Source of the DNA: Eutreptiella sp. 'Long Island Sound 2002'
Taxonomy: Eukaryota > Euglenozoa > Euglenophyceae > Eutreptiales > Eutreptiaceae
Length of the DNA stretch: 64,000 nucleotides
Reading direction: 5' to 3'
Assembly (NCBI GenBank): GCA_964036045.1
Contig: OZ038385.1
Location: 15,444,240 to 15,508,239 of the forward strand
Made by a program: the position numbers and the translations under genes. Each line of letters begins with the position of its first letter. The stretch's first letter is position 1. This document shows positions 32,692-41,700 of this stretch, piece after piece. Under the pieces are notes generated by a model that saw only the letters and a program-made list of their open reading frames with translations, ran no database searches and was not told the origin of the DNA.

Positions 32692-33057
32692 ATGGCCCTT
32701 GTTCTCCAGCAGGTGGTGGGAGTATGGGTGAAAAACTACCCCCCTCCCCTTCTTTTGACTGTGGGGAAATCAAAAATCAAGGTTTCGGCCTTGGCTGAGA
32801 CAATGGCGGACTTGTGTGAAGCATTGAAATTGGGCGGTTTGACTGTTTCAGGGTTTCGGTCTGCACTGCATCGGGTGAATCTTAACCTTGTTGGCCCTAT
32901 TCCTCCAACATACTGTTCGTTGGAGGACAAGTTAAGGGTGGATTTGTTACATTTGATGTGTGGAAGCCATGTGCAAAGTGGTCCCCTCAACTCAACAAGA
33001 TGTTGGCTAGCCCAAAACACTCGCTCCTACCCCAAGGCACAAGGTGCATTGATGTGA
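32692..33057 (+). CDS. Hypothetical ORF, probable element remnant
   Basis: An open frame of 121 codons whose middle reads like selected protein: KIKVSALAETMADLCEALKL, GLTVSGFRSALHRVNLNLVG and CSLEDKLRVDLLHLMCG, predicted mostly helical. No cysteine motif or membrane segment. The first 25 codons are of lower quality and the real start may be upstream in another frame. It lies between a G-run and other remnants, so a mobile-element origin is likely. The family is not recognised. Confidence 0.35.
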   Translation: MALVLQQVVGVWVKNYPPPLLLTVGKSKIKVSALAETMADLCEALKLGGLTVSGFRSALHRVNLNLVGPIPPTYCSLEDKLRVDLLHLMCGSHVQSGPLNSTRCWLAQNTRSYPKAQGALM

Positions 33058-33060
33058 TCT

Positions 33061-33844
33061 GTGCCCAACTCTTTGTTTCTTTTTGGACACACATGGTTGA
33101 GAGCAATCTCCATCAGGCCATCAGGCGGGGCTGGCGCATCATGCAGTGCGCCACCCACCTCGCTGGGTTCGCTGTGCAAAACAGGGGCACCTCTAGGCCG
33201 TCAGGGCCGAGGGCAAGTTGTTGTTGCAATGCCCAATCGGTTCTCTCGCACAACATCTGCTGCCACTTTGGTGGTGGCCAAAGCCACCCACGAGGACTCT
33301 GGTGGCCCTCGTGGGATGCGGTTCGTGTGGGATGGGATCACATATGGACCCAGGGACAGTCCCCCCGCCAGTGCCCAAGGGGCACCGAGACTGCAGCCGT
33401 TGGGCGAAGGAAGGGGCCACGTCAAACACCAGGACAAGGTAGCGGACACTGGCTCATCGCGTCTTGCATGCCACCAGCTCTCTGGATACGGCGTTGAGGC
33501 CCTTGGTAGGCCCATGTGAGCCCACAAAAGTGTACACACTGCAAATGGACCACATTTTACACGTAGTCCAGCAAAAAGTGTCAGTGGGCGAGAAAAGATA
33601 CCCTGAGGTCTTCTCACATATTCCGATCCCAAGAACCTGTTGTGCCAACGTGAAGCATGCTATCAGGCTCAATGAGCACGCGCACAACTCCATTCTGCTT
33701 TATATATACCACAGAGTATGTTTTCCGGGATTAGCCACATGTCAAAACAGACATGCAGCAAGAGCAGAGCAACGAACGAGGCATTGGGGGGACGAATGGT
33801 ACCCCAGGCGCGCAAAAATCAAGTTTATCCTCGATAAGGACTGA
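33061..33844 (+). other. Two overlapping coding-like frames, unidentified
   Basis: The frame at 33,061-33,519 includes VVVAMPNRFSRTTSAATLVV, then FVWDGITYGP. The frame at 33,464-33,844 includes VSVGEKRYPEVFSHIPIP and GDEWYPRRAKIKFILDKD, ending in a stop. Both look like pieces of decayed genes. Nothing beyond composition supports a function. Confidence 0.25.
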
Positions 33845-34009
33845 TGGAACCTAACGGCGCAGGGCCCTTTGGCTACTCAAATATTGTGAGAAAGGTAGCA
33901 GTTGTGGGAAATTATGCAACCAGACAATATGGATTAAGTTGCATTTGTGCATCATAGCAGAAAGCAATGTCGTATACCCTCCTCACACGAACGCGGCCGG
34001 GTTTATAAA

Positions 34010-34430
34010 ATTATACAATTAAAAGAATGAAGTGATTCACAAGGAGGGACTGTTTACAAATGGTCCGCATGCACAAGAACGCCCTTAGAGAGGCAAACAA
34101 AGGAGGGGCATGATGCGCAAGCTCATGCCCATTCCTGTACTTCAAATGAATGAAATCTTCCCCATGAGTAGAACGACCAATAATAGTGGCAGGCGCCTGC
34201 TCACCGGTGGACCGGCTGTACGTGACAGCCAAGGTAGGAGAACCGACATTAGTCATGGCTGAAAATCACACCAAAACAAAGAGCAGTGGGGTGCAGTACC
34301 AAGCAGAATGTTGTTATGAGTAGGAGGATTCACAAGCATGACTCAGCCCCTCTTTCCCTCTACAATTGGCACACAATCACGTGTTGCCTAGTCTCTGACC
34401 ATAAAAACCGGGCTCAGAAAATTCGCGGGG
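34010..34430 (-). pseudogene. VWA/HVFDG-family member 6 (leader and N-terminal module)
   Basis: On the minus strand a 175-bp leader matching 7,025-7,205 ends TTTTGGTGTGATTTTCAG, then ATG at 34,254-34,256. The protein reads MTNVGSPTLAVTYSRSTGEQ, ATIIGRSTHGEDFIHLKYRN and GHELAHHAP. It aligns with the N-terminus of member 5 (MRSTGVES, GYLAIEYERDG, THDSTS), showing that the Tudor-like module is the conserved start of the family. After 30 more codons the family sequence ends. A G-run abuts the leader at 34,427-34,442. Confidence 0.6.
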
Positions 34431-34893
34431 GGGGGGGGGGGGCATTGGCGAACATTCAAGAAGCCCATGCATTCCGAAGGTCAGCCGGAGAGGAAAACCA
34501 GAATTGAAAGAACCCCGGTGTCGTTCAACAGAAGCAGAACAGAACAAGGGCTCCAATGTGATCGCCTTTTGGTCCAACGCATCACTCTCTATTGTGGCTT
34601 GCATGTGCCATACCTGGGGCCCCAGGGACCGGGGCCTACAAAAGGTCAGGTGTGGACTCACCACTGTGCTCCAGCTGCACCTGCCTTCACACGGCCTTCG
34701 ATGCCATCTTACGCAGCAGCAGCTTCACTCTGCAGTTCCATCACCGGGGGGGGGGGGGGGGGGGCTGCGGACGTTGGTCGCTTAAAAAGCAACCCTGTCC
34801 AGCACCTTCTTCCCAGGGTGCAGCAGGGTGCCATTTTGCAGCCATTCTTGGGTTCTTCTCACAGTACCTGTTCCGTTGGGTGGGCCGTAACCT
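34431..34893. other. No recognisable gene
   Basis: G-runs at 34,427-34,442 and 34,746-34,764. Plus frames across them are not convincing. Confidence 0.4.
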
Positions 34894-35472
34894 TCAGCAA
34901 GTGTCAAGCTTCAAAAACCATGCAGTTCGGTCTGCACGTTTCTTGCCGAGCGATAAAGTTTTTTTCAGGCTCGCTTTCTTTGGGAACGAAATCCGTCGGG
35001 TCCACTTGTTGCTCTTTTTTGGGCTCGAGCCGGTGCTGCTAACTGAACTGACCAGGTCGATGGACTGGGGCCTCTCGATCTCGCTCACCAGCTCATCGCA
35101 TACCTGGATGGGCTTGGCCAAGTAGGTGCCAGGGGGGCCACCACCCAACGCATCCAGCTTCTCGGCAGCCAATTGGGTAGGCACTACGGCACCAAGGTTG
35201 TTTCCCAGTATCATCCCCGGAAGGGGCGCCAGGTCAGGGTCCACGTGGATGGGCTGGTCCCCAAACAGGTCCATGGCACGCAGCCTCTCGGCATCCGCTT
35301 CCGAGTGCACAACTGCTGCGTTGCATTCCAAGAGCTTGTCCAAGGTTTCGGAAGTAGGGGGCAGAGACATGGCAAAGGAAGGCTGTTGAGCAAAGGCATG
35401 AGGTTCTTGGAACCCAAGGCCGAGCCGGTGTAGGTGCAATGCCGCTGCTTGTGTGGTGCAAGGCTGGTTCAC
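34894..35472 (-). CDS. Hypothetical protein with basic Ser-rich C-terminus
   Basis: An intact minus-strand frame of up to 192 codons. A start at the second Met (about 35,370, MSLPPTSETLDKLLECNAAV) is more plausible, because the first 34 residues run into a minisatellite. It reads ADAERLRAMDLFGDQPIHVD, DLAPLPGMILGNNLGAVVPT and KPIQVCDELVSEIERPQSID, then SSVSSTGSSPKKSNKWTRRI and KKASLKKTLSLGKKR. There is no membrane segment or zinc motif. The balanced composition and lack of stops suggest a real gene or exon. The Ser/Lys tail could be a phosphorylated or nucleic-acid-binding region. The family is not recognised. Confidence 0.4.
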   Translation of the reverse strand: MNQPCTTQAAALHLHRLGLGFQEPHAFAQQPSFAMSLPPTSETLDKLLECNAAVVHSEADAERLRAMDLFGDQPIHVDPDLAPLPGMILGNNLGAVVPTQLAAEKLDALGGGPPGTYLAKPIQVCDELVSEIERPQSIDLVSSVSSTGSSPKKSNKWTRRISFPKKASLKKTLSLGKKRADRTAWFLKLDTC

Positions 35473-35680
35473 GTGTAAGGCTCATGCGTGCTCAATGCCA
35501 GTGCTGGCTCAAAGCCATTGCTGGTGCAAAGCTGGTGCCAGTGCAATGCCAGTAATTCGCCAATGCTGCTGCTAGTGCAATGTAGTACACTATCGCTGCT
35601 GGTGCAACACCAGTGCTGGTGCTGATGCAAAGCCAGGGCTAGTGGAATGCTGTCGTTGGTGAAATGCTGGCGCTCAACGC
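35473..35680. repeat. Degenerate GCTGGTGCAATGCCAGT minisatellite
   Basis: Short repeats built from GCTGGTGC, AATGCCAGT and AAAGCCA, spaced about 12 and 24 bases. GCTGG and CCAGT words make local hairpins likely. Confidence 0.65.
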
Positions 35681-35949
35681 CCCGGAGCTTCTCGAATACA
35701 AAAATTCAACGGGCCCTTTGCATGCAAAGCACATCAATGCCTCAGATCCCAGGGACCCAGAATGCATACATCTCCCAGGACGAGCAAAGCGGCCATACAC
35801 CATAAGGAAATCAAAGCAGGGGCAATGAATGTCTAGTCTCCGTGGCAGGTCAATGTTTTGCGAAGTGCCCTCGTTCCACAAGAAAGGAGGAAACTCAGAA
35901 AATCTGAGGTGTCTGCATGGAATGACCAAAAAGCCCCACAGTGCCACCC

Positions 35950-36128
35950 CCCTCTCGCCTTGCAAGGGCAACACTACAGTCCCAAAATTGGACAGAAACA
36001 ACACCTACCGTTGCTCTGACAATGGGGGTGGTATTTATAAAGGGCAAAGTGGGGCATGGTTCCAAAAAAAAAAGCGGAAACAACACCTACTGTTGCTCTG
36101 ACAAGGGTGCTGCTCTTGCAAGGGGGGG
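35950..36128. mobile_element. Short palindromic inverted-repeat element
   Basis: Left end CTTGCAAGGGCAACACT; right end, read inward, CTTGCAAGAGCAGCACCC. Inside, both arms carry ACAACACCTAC-GTTGCTCTGACAA in opposite orientation. About 180 bases with no coding capacity. Related arms occur at 52,585-52,660 and 53,380-53,460, and the TTGTC-AGCAAC phrase recalls the ends of the unit at 29,836-31,232. Confidence 0.65.
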
Positions 36129-36345
36129 AGGGGGTCACAAAGTGCTCCACACATGCACGTCCTGGAGTAGACAGAGTTCCGCACCATGAACCTGTAACCC
36201 CCCCCGGCCTTTTTTTTTTTGCTCTAAACGATGGCGTGCATGAAAACACTTGTAAGACACCAGAAAACACATCTTTTTACATTTGCATTGATTTGGCGTG
36301 TGCCCCACACGATTTGGTGAAACTGAAGTGGCTCCATAGATACAG

Positions 36346-36527
36346 TGTTGCGTTATGTGTTGTTGTGTTGTTTTGTGTTGTGTTGTGCTGTGTTGTGTTG
36401 TGTTGTGTTGTGTTGTGTTGTGTTGTGTTGTGTTGTGTTGTGTTGTGTTGTGTTATGTTGTTTTGTGTTGTGTTGTGTTGTGTTGTGTTGTGTTGTGTTG
36501 TGTTGTGTTGTGTTGTGTTGTGTTGTG
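36346..36527. repeat. (TGTTG)n pentanucleotide array 1
   Basis: About 36 units, nearly perfect, running directly into the 3' end of the minus-strand retroelement (GCCGAAGGCGCTG). Long Cys/Val or Asn/Thr/Gln/His frames here are artefacts. Confidence 0.95.
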
Positions 36528-39500
36528 CCGAAGGCGCTGTTACCAAAAGGCAAAAGGCCGGGATGTCTACCCACGGGTAAAGGTAAACGGGCTGGGCTGT
36601 GTGTGTTGTGTGCGCGCCGTGCGTAAGTGTGTAGGCCTCGGCAGGGGGAGGGGGAGTCGGGGAGACCTGGTGAGTTCGCCTCTGGCGACCGCGCTTATTC
36701 CAGGAGCTCCCGCTGCACCCCTTCCCTTTCCGCTTGCTGGTGCAGGCGCAGCTCCTGCAACGCCCACGCCATCGTGCTGCCCGGGCCCAGGCGGGCCTTC
36801 AGCAGTGTGGCACGCGCCTTGGCGTGGGCGTACCAGATCCGTATGGACTCCTCCACGACGTGGCGGAGGAACTCCGTGCCCAGCGAGTGGGGCCCCGTAC
36901 ACTCCAGGTGGGCCAGCTGCATGGAGGGGGTCCGCAGGGCTGCCGCCCACTGCTCCAGCACAGTCGGTTCCCACAGCTGGTGACGCACTGGGGCCGCCCG
37001 TGGCCCCACCTTCTGGTCGAGCCACGCTGCGAGGCGCCGGCGGGCTGGCCCCCACTCGTGCGATTGAGCCGAGCAGGCCCACAGGTGGGGCGCCGTCTCG
37101 GGCTGTGTCCCGCACAGGAGGCACGTTGTATCCAGCACCGTGCCCCGGTGGGAGGAACGGTGGGCTAGGACGGCCATGGTCGGGACGTTGTCCATGCGAT
37201 GCGCCGTGATGTGGCGCTGCTGGTCGTGGTCGAACCAGTCCAGGGGGAGGCCCCCCCCTGGCATGAAGTTTACCCCCCAGCGGGCCTCGTAGATGGCTTG
37301 CGCCGGTATGGAGGCCCGGTCCTGCAACCAGTCACTCAGCGCCGTCGGGGAGAGCTGGCACTGGTCGCGGAAGGGCACTAGGGGGATAAATGAGTAGGGG
37401 CGCCTGAGGAGCCACGTGAGGTCTACCTCCGGCGGCTCCCGCGTCGCTGCGTCCACACGGACGTTGAGGTCCGTGATCCAGTGCGATGGTGTGGTCACCA
37501 CATTGATGGCAGACCTCGGGGAGAGGCGCTGCCCCCCCAGGACAGTGGCGTAGAGGTGGTGGATGCCATCTCCGCAGTGCCCTCCTTCCTGGTACGTGCG
37601 GAGGGCCCCCACTGCTGCCTCCGAGTCCGGCACCAGCCAGTAAACCCCCGGCTGTGTCGCCAGCCGGCGGGCATACGAGAGGAGGGCCATCGCCTCCCCC
37701 TCCTGGGAGGTGCCCACTCCTGAGGCCACCTGGGTCTGGTACTCCCCAGGCCCGCTCTGGACGACCCCGGCCATGGCCATACCCGTTTGCGTGGCCCTTG
37801 CATCCACCGCCACGACACTGCCTCGGAGGGTCGCCAGCGCAGGCAGGTCATGGAACCAGACGCCCGGGCGAGTCTCAGGGGCCAACACTCGCGGGGGGCT
37901 GGTCGCCCGGCCGTGTGGCGCCAGGAGGGCCATGTCCCCATGGTGCTCCCTGAGGTGGGTGCGCAGGGCCTGGTGAAGCTCCGCCGGCACTGACCCCACC
38001 GTATCGAGGGAGTAATAGAGGGGCCCCTTGTGCGGGTGCCCCGGGCATTTGTGCGCCATGCACTCCGCTGGATATTGGAAGCGCGCCACCGCCGCCGGGG
38101 CTATGGCGATCCACGGAAACGGCGGCAGCGTCGAGGTGACCGTCACGAGAGGGGCCCGCGATGTGCTGGCCCAGTTCCAGTAGGCGGCAGTCGGGGGGGC
38201 TGTCGTCCACACGACGGTGGGCGCCCTGACCCCAGTGCGCTGGAGCTGGGCCAGGGACTCCTGCCGGTGATCGCCCCACAGCTGGGTGTGCAGTGGCGCA
38301 TCCACCTGCACCTGGATATCCAGGAGGGCCACCAGGAGGCGGTGGAGCCTGGTGTCGCTGGGCAGGGTGCCCGGGGGCTGCTGGCACACCCGGGGTTCTG
38401 GCGCCCAGCCCGCGGTCTCCATGGTGTCCTGCAGGGCCGCGGTCATCCGGAGGGGCTGCCCCCTATGGTATATCGTCTCCATTCGGGTGGTTTTGGCCGC
38501 CCAGCCCCCCACTATGACTTCCGCCTGATAGGTGGGCACGGCCCCCGGGACCCAGTCCTTTGGTGCCGCTTGCCATCGCGGCGTGGGTTCCCTCAGGAGC
38601 GGGACTAGTACCGCAGCGTGGCGGGCCAGCCACGCACGTAGCCCCGGGATCCCCTTGCGGGCTGGCGCTCGTCTCTTCAGGGCTCGCTCCGGTAGCACCT
38701 GGTGATTCCCTGTGTAGAGGTCGCCGAGGTGATGGTAGCCCAGGGCCTGTACCGTCTCGTACACCGTTGGGGGGACGACCACCTGCGCGACGGCGCCATA
38801 CAGAGTTGTGTACACCTCCACCCGGGGGGCAGGGGCCGCCGCTGCCGCCGATCGCGGCCCACCGGGACCTCGGACCAGGATGGGGGTGGTCCCTGAGCAC
38901 TGGCCCGGCATCCACATGGGCAGAGCCACCTCATCCACGACCCGCTGCAGCGTGGCTATGAGGTGGGGGCACTTGGGGTGATGCGTGTACTGCCCCGGGG
39001 TAAGCACCGCCGGGCAGCCCCCCCTGAGCGCCTGGTGCGTTTGCAGGGAGTAGGCCTGGGAGTCCCGGAACTCCTGCTTGGCCCAGGCCCCCTGCCGAAC
39101 CCACTCTCGAACTACCGCCGCCTGCCACGAGTGCTCTGACCGAGTGAGACCTTGGCACCCATGCTCCCAGGGTCCCCAGAGCGCGTCGGTATGAGCGTGG
39201 CGGGGGATGCCTGTCACGTGCTTGTATGCTCGCACCATGAGAGCATCGTTCGCCGCGTGTACCTTGGCCGTGGGGCGGTACACGCTGGCCAGGGGGAGCA
39301 GCTTGCTCGGGAGTTTGGCCATGAGTACCATCATGGCCGCGTCCGGGGAGAGCCGCTGGGGGCGGAGCTGTGTCCAGAGCTCCGCCCTGACCCCCGGCAG
39401 GTTGCGGGGGGCCGTAGGCGCCCCCTGGAGGTAAATGTCGGTTCCCATATATCGGAGGACCCTGGAGGGCTGTATCTCCGGGGCCCCTGCCAGTGCCTCC

Positions 39501-40750
39501 CGCCGCTGGTCCGGGGTACTCGTCACCCACGCGCGGCCTAGGTGGCGGGCCACGGCTGCTGGCGTAGGCGACCGTAGGGGCCGTGGGTCTGACGTGGAGC
39601 CGTGCTGGATCTTGCGGTCAGGGACGTCCACCCGCAGGATTCCCTGGTAGTATACCCGCTGATCCAATAGGACCCCCTGTATGGGGTGGGAATCGCCCCG
39701 CTCCAAGAGGACGATCGTGTCGTCCACCCACATGAGTCCTGGGAAGCGGAAGGGCTCCACCGCCGAGGACCGGTATGCGATGTCCATGTATCGCAAGAAA
39801 GGGAGCGCCGCCGTCGCCCCCGCATGGACCCCCTGGACGGTACCCTGGGGCGTACCCAGGAGTTGCGTCAGGGTGTGGGGCTGCCAGGGGCCCAAGGGCA
39901 GGGTGTAGGAGAAACCTTCGGTATGGGTGGCGAGGTGGTCGGCCTCTCCCAGGCCCACCCGGGCTCCCACTATAGGGTGAATGTCCTGCGCGATTACGTC
40001 GAAGAATTTCGCGAGATCCGTGATCAGGACGTCTACTATCCGGTTTTGAAGCCTGGCCAGGTCCAGCTTCATGTGCACCGTGCGGACGACCTCCTGGAGG
40101 GATATACCCCGCATGCCCCCCACTAGGCAGGGGCCCCCCAGGGCCCGCTCGTAGACGGCTGTCGCCACGGCATAGAAGGCCGTGGGCTCGAGTTTGGAGA
40201 CGTGGGAGGAGATGGTAATCCCCCGGAGGTTCGCCTCCTGGACCGGCTGGTCCGGGTTTTTTAGGAGCAGGGTAACCCGCCCCCGCCTGCCCACCGTGCG
40301 GCTGACTGGGGGGCTGCGCACCACGGTGCACAGGGTCTTCTGGTCCGCCTCCGTCAGGTGTCGGTACCAGGCTATATCGATGCAGACGTCCGCTTCGGGT
40401 AGGCGGAGGTCGGGGCCGCGGGCCTTCCCCGACTGCACCTCCCAGAGGTGGCGGGGCTGGACATAGTCGCCGCGGGCTGGCGGGGCATGCTGCGGCAGGA
40501 GCCCCAGGTACCTCTGGAAGTGGGCCCATCGGTCGGGGTCATCTCGGATCCGGTAGCTATGGCCCTGGAGCCGTAGGCGGCTCAAGTACAGGGCAGACAA
40601 CGTCTCCCTGGGGTTGAGGAGCGCCTTGCTGTCCAGGGGGATCTCCGAGACATCGCGCGGGGGGCCCCTGCTACGACGCTGCACCTCCCTCCACTGCTCT
40701 GGGGTGCGTTTCAAATTGAGGGTTTCCTGCTTGCGTCGGAGGGCCATGCG
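36528..40750 (-). mobile_element. Microsatellite-embedded retroelement, copy 1
   Basis: The element reads on the minus strand from CGCATGGCC at 40,750 to CAGCGCCTTCGGC at 36,528. It has the (ACAAC)n pentanucleotide array, in the same orientation, directly at both ends. It has no LTRs. A 170-bp 3' untranslated region follows the stop. The 3' end is shared with copy 2 (41,701), which also abuts an array. It is much richer in G+C than its flanks. Confidence 0.85.
36695..40747 (-). CDS. RT-RNase H polyprotein of a non-LTR-type retroelement (intact)
   Basis: A 1,350-residue uninterrupted frame. RT: RGITISSHVSKLEP (about 175-188), DLAKFFD (244-250), LLGTPQGTVQGVHAG (about 296-310) and the active site MWVDDTIVLL (339-348), where Trp replaces the usual Tyr or Phe. 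A long linker of about 600 residues follows. RNase H: VVAVDARATQTG (about 980), SQEGEAMALL, WLVPDSEAAVGAL and NVRVDAATRE, which retains the Asp, Glu, Asp, Asp set. C-terminal zinc motif CLLCGTQPETAPHLWAC (about 1,206-1,222; C-x2-C-x8-H-x3-C). No AP-endonuclease domain is visible in the short N-terminus and no restriction-type nuclease is evident. The start is the first ATG, three bases after the array. The frame is also open upstream through the array, so a longer, 5'-truncated protein cannot be excluded. Confidence 0.85.
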   Translation of the reverse strand: MALRRKQETLNLKRTPEQWREVQRRSRGPPRDVSEIPLDSKALLNPRETLSALYLSRLRLQGHSYRIRDDPDRWAHFQRYLGLLPQHAPPARGDYVQPRHLWEVQSGKARGPDLRLPEADVCIDIAWYRHLTEADQKTLCTVVRSPPVSRTVGRRGRVTLLLKNPDQPVQEANLRGITISSHVSKLEPTAFYAVATAVYERALGGPCLVGGMRGISLQEVVRTVHMKLDLARLQNRIVDVLITDLAKFFDVIAQDIHPIVGARVGLGEADHLATHTEGFSYTLPLGPWQPHTLTQLLGTPQGTVQGVHAGATAALPFLRYMDIAYRSSAVEPFRFPGLMWVDDTIVLLERGDSHPIQGVLLDQRVYYQGILRVDVPDRKIQHGSTSDPRPLRSPTPAAVARHLGRAWVTSTPDQRREALAGAPEIQPSRVLRYMGTDIYLQGAPTAPRNLPGVRAELWTQLRPQRLSPDAAMMVLMAKLPSKLLPLASVYRPTAKVHAANDALMVRAYKHVTGIPRHAHTDALWGPWEHGCQGLTRSEHSWQAAVVREWVRQGAWAKQEFRDSQAYSLQTHQALRGGCPAVLTPGQYTHHPKCPHLIATLQRVVDEVALPMWMPGQCSGTTPILVRGPGGPRSAAAAAPAPRVEVYTTLYGAVAQVVVPPTVYETVQALGYHHLGDLYTGNHQVLPERALKRRAPARKGIPGLRAWLARHAAVLVPLLREPTPRWQAAPKDWVPGAVPTYQAEVIVGGWAAKTTRMETIYHRGQPLRMTAALQDTMETAGWAPEPRVCQQPPGTLPSDTRLHRLLVALLDIQVQVDAPLHTQLWGDHRQESLAQLQRTGVRAPTVVWTTAPPTAAYWNWASTSRAPLVTVTSTLPPFPWIAIAPAAVARFQYPAECMAHKCPGHPHKGPLYYSLDTVGSVPAELHQALRTHLREHHGDMALLAPHGRATSPPRVLAPETRPGVWFHDLPALATLRGSVVAVDARATQTGMAMAGVVQSGPGEYQTQVASGVGTSQEGEAMALLSYARRLATQPGVYWLVPDSEAAVGALRTYQEGGHCGDGIHHLYATVLGGQRLSPRSAINVVTTPSHWITDLNVRVDAATREPPEVDLTWLLRRPYSFIPLVPFRDQCQLSPTALSDWLQDRASIPAQAIYEARWGVNFMPGGGLPLDWFDHDQQRHITAHRMDNVPTMAVLAHRSSHRGTVLDTTCLLCGTQPETAPHLWACSAQSHEWGPARRRLAAWLDQKVGPRAAPVRHQLWEPTVLEQWAAALRTPSMQLAHLECTGPHSLGTEFLRHVVEESIRIWYAHAKARATLLKARLGPGSTMAWALQELRLHQQAEREGVQRELLE

Positions 40751-40842
40751 TTGTGTTGTGTTGTGTTGTGTTGTGTTGTGTTGTGTTGTGTTGTGTTGTG
40801 TTGTGTTGTGTTGTGTTGTGTTGTGTTATGTTGTGTTGTGTT
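40751..40842. repeat. (TGTTG)n pentanucleotide array 2
   Basis: About 18 units with one variant, lying at the 5' end of retroelement copy 1. Confidence 0.95.
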
Positions 40843-41540
40843 ATTCCTGTTATTCAACTGATAGGTACAGAAGTGGATGGCACTGTACGGCGTGCGTGGG
40901 AACGACAACTGTTGCTTACCCTCAAAGAAGCCATAAAGATCCCGATCCCACAAACGAAACGCACACAGAACCGCATACAACGGAAAGCCACAGCCACCAA
41001 AAAAGCGAAGCCCAGCGAACTGATCGCACGGCGAACACGAAACCGGCGCAAGACCACGATGACACCACACCCACCGCACACCACAACCATGACCCCACGC
41101 ACACAAACACCAAGGAAGGCCACGAACAACAGAAAAACACACGCAACCACAACACGGGTAACACGCCGATCCGGACAACGGTAAAATGTCAGTGCAGGGA
41201 ACACACAGATCGACATTTCAGGTTCGATGTACATCAGCTACCTGGACCATCTTGAGTCTATGCGGTGCTCCGAGCACCCCACATGATCCGGGCACGTGCC
41301 TGTATGACCACAGGCATATGGACGCACACATGCATACGCGTATAAGCATAGAGCCAAAACCAGGCCCCAACAGGATAAGATGAGTGAACAGAGAAGTCAT
41401 TCGCATGTTTACACATCACATTTGTTGCACTTTTTGACAAGTGCTCTTGTGCTTTGCGATTCTGCATTGCAACGAACTTGTTTTGTTTTGTTTTTTTTGT
41501 TGCGTCATTTTGTGCTGTGTTCTTCTTTTTGTATTTTTGT
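40843..41540. other. Sequence between pentanucleotide arrays, no gene recognised
   Basis: Arg/Thr/Lys-rich frames at 40,854-41,234 result from CACA- and AACA-rich composition. Nothing identifiable. Confidence 0.4.
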
Positions 41541-41700
41541 GGTGTGGTGTGTTGTGTTGTATTATGTTGTGCTGTGTTGTGTTGTGTTGTGTTGTGTTGT
41601 GGTGTGGTGTGTTGTGTTGTGTTGTGTTGTGTTGTGTTGTGTTGTGTTGTGTTGTGTTGTGTTGTGTTGCGTTGCGTTGTGTTGTGCTTTGTTGTGTTGT
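41541..41700. repeat. (TGTTG)n pentanucleotide array 3
   Basis: About 32 units with a few variants, ending exactly at GCCGAAGGCGCTG, the 3' end of retroelement copy 2. Confidence 0.95.

Noticed and set aside
36277-36574. Repetitive frames of Cys/Val or Gln/His/Asn/Thr across the pentanucleotide arrays
   Set aside because: A 5-bp repeat without stop words is open in several frames; these are not proteins.
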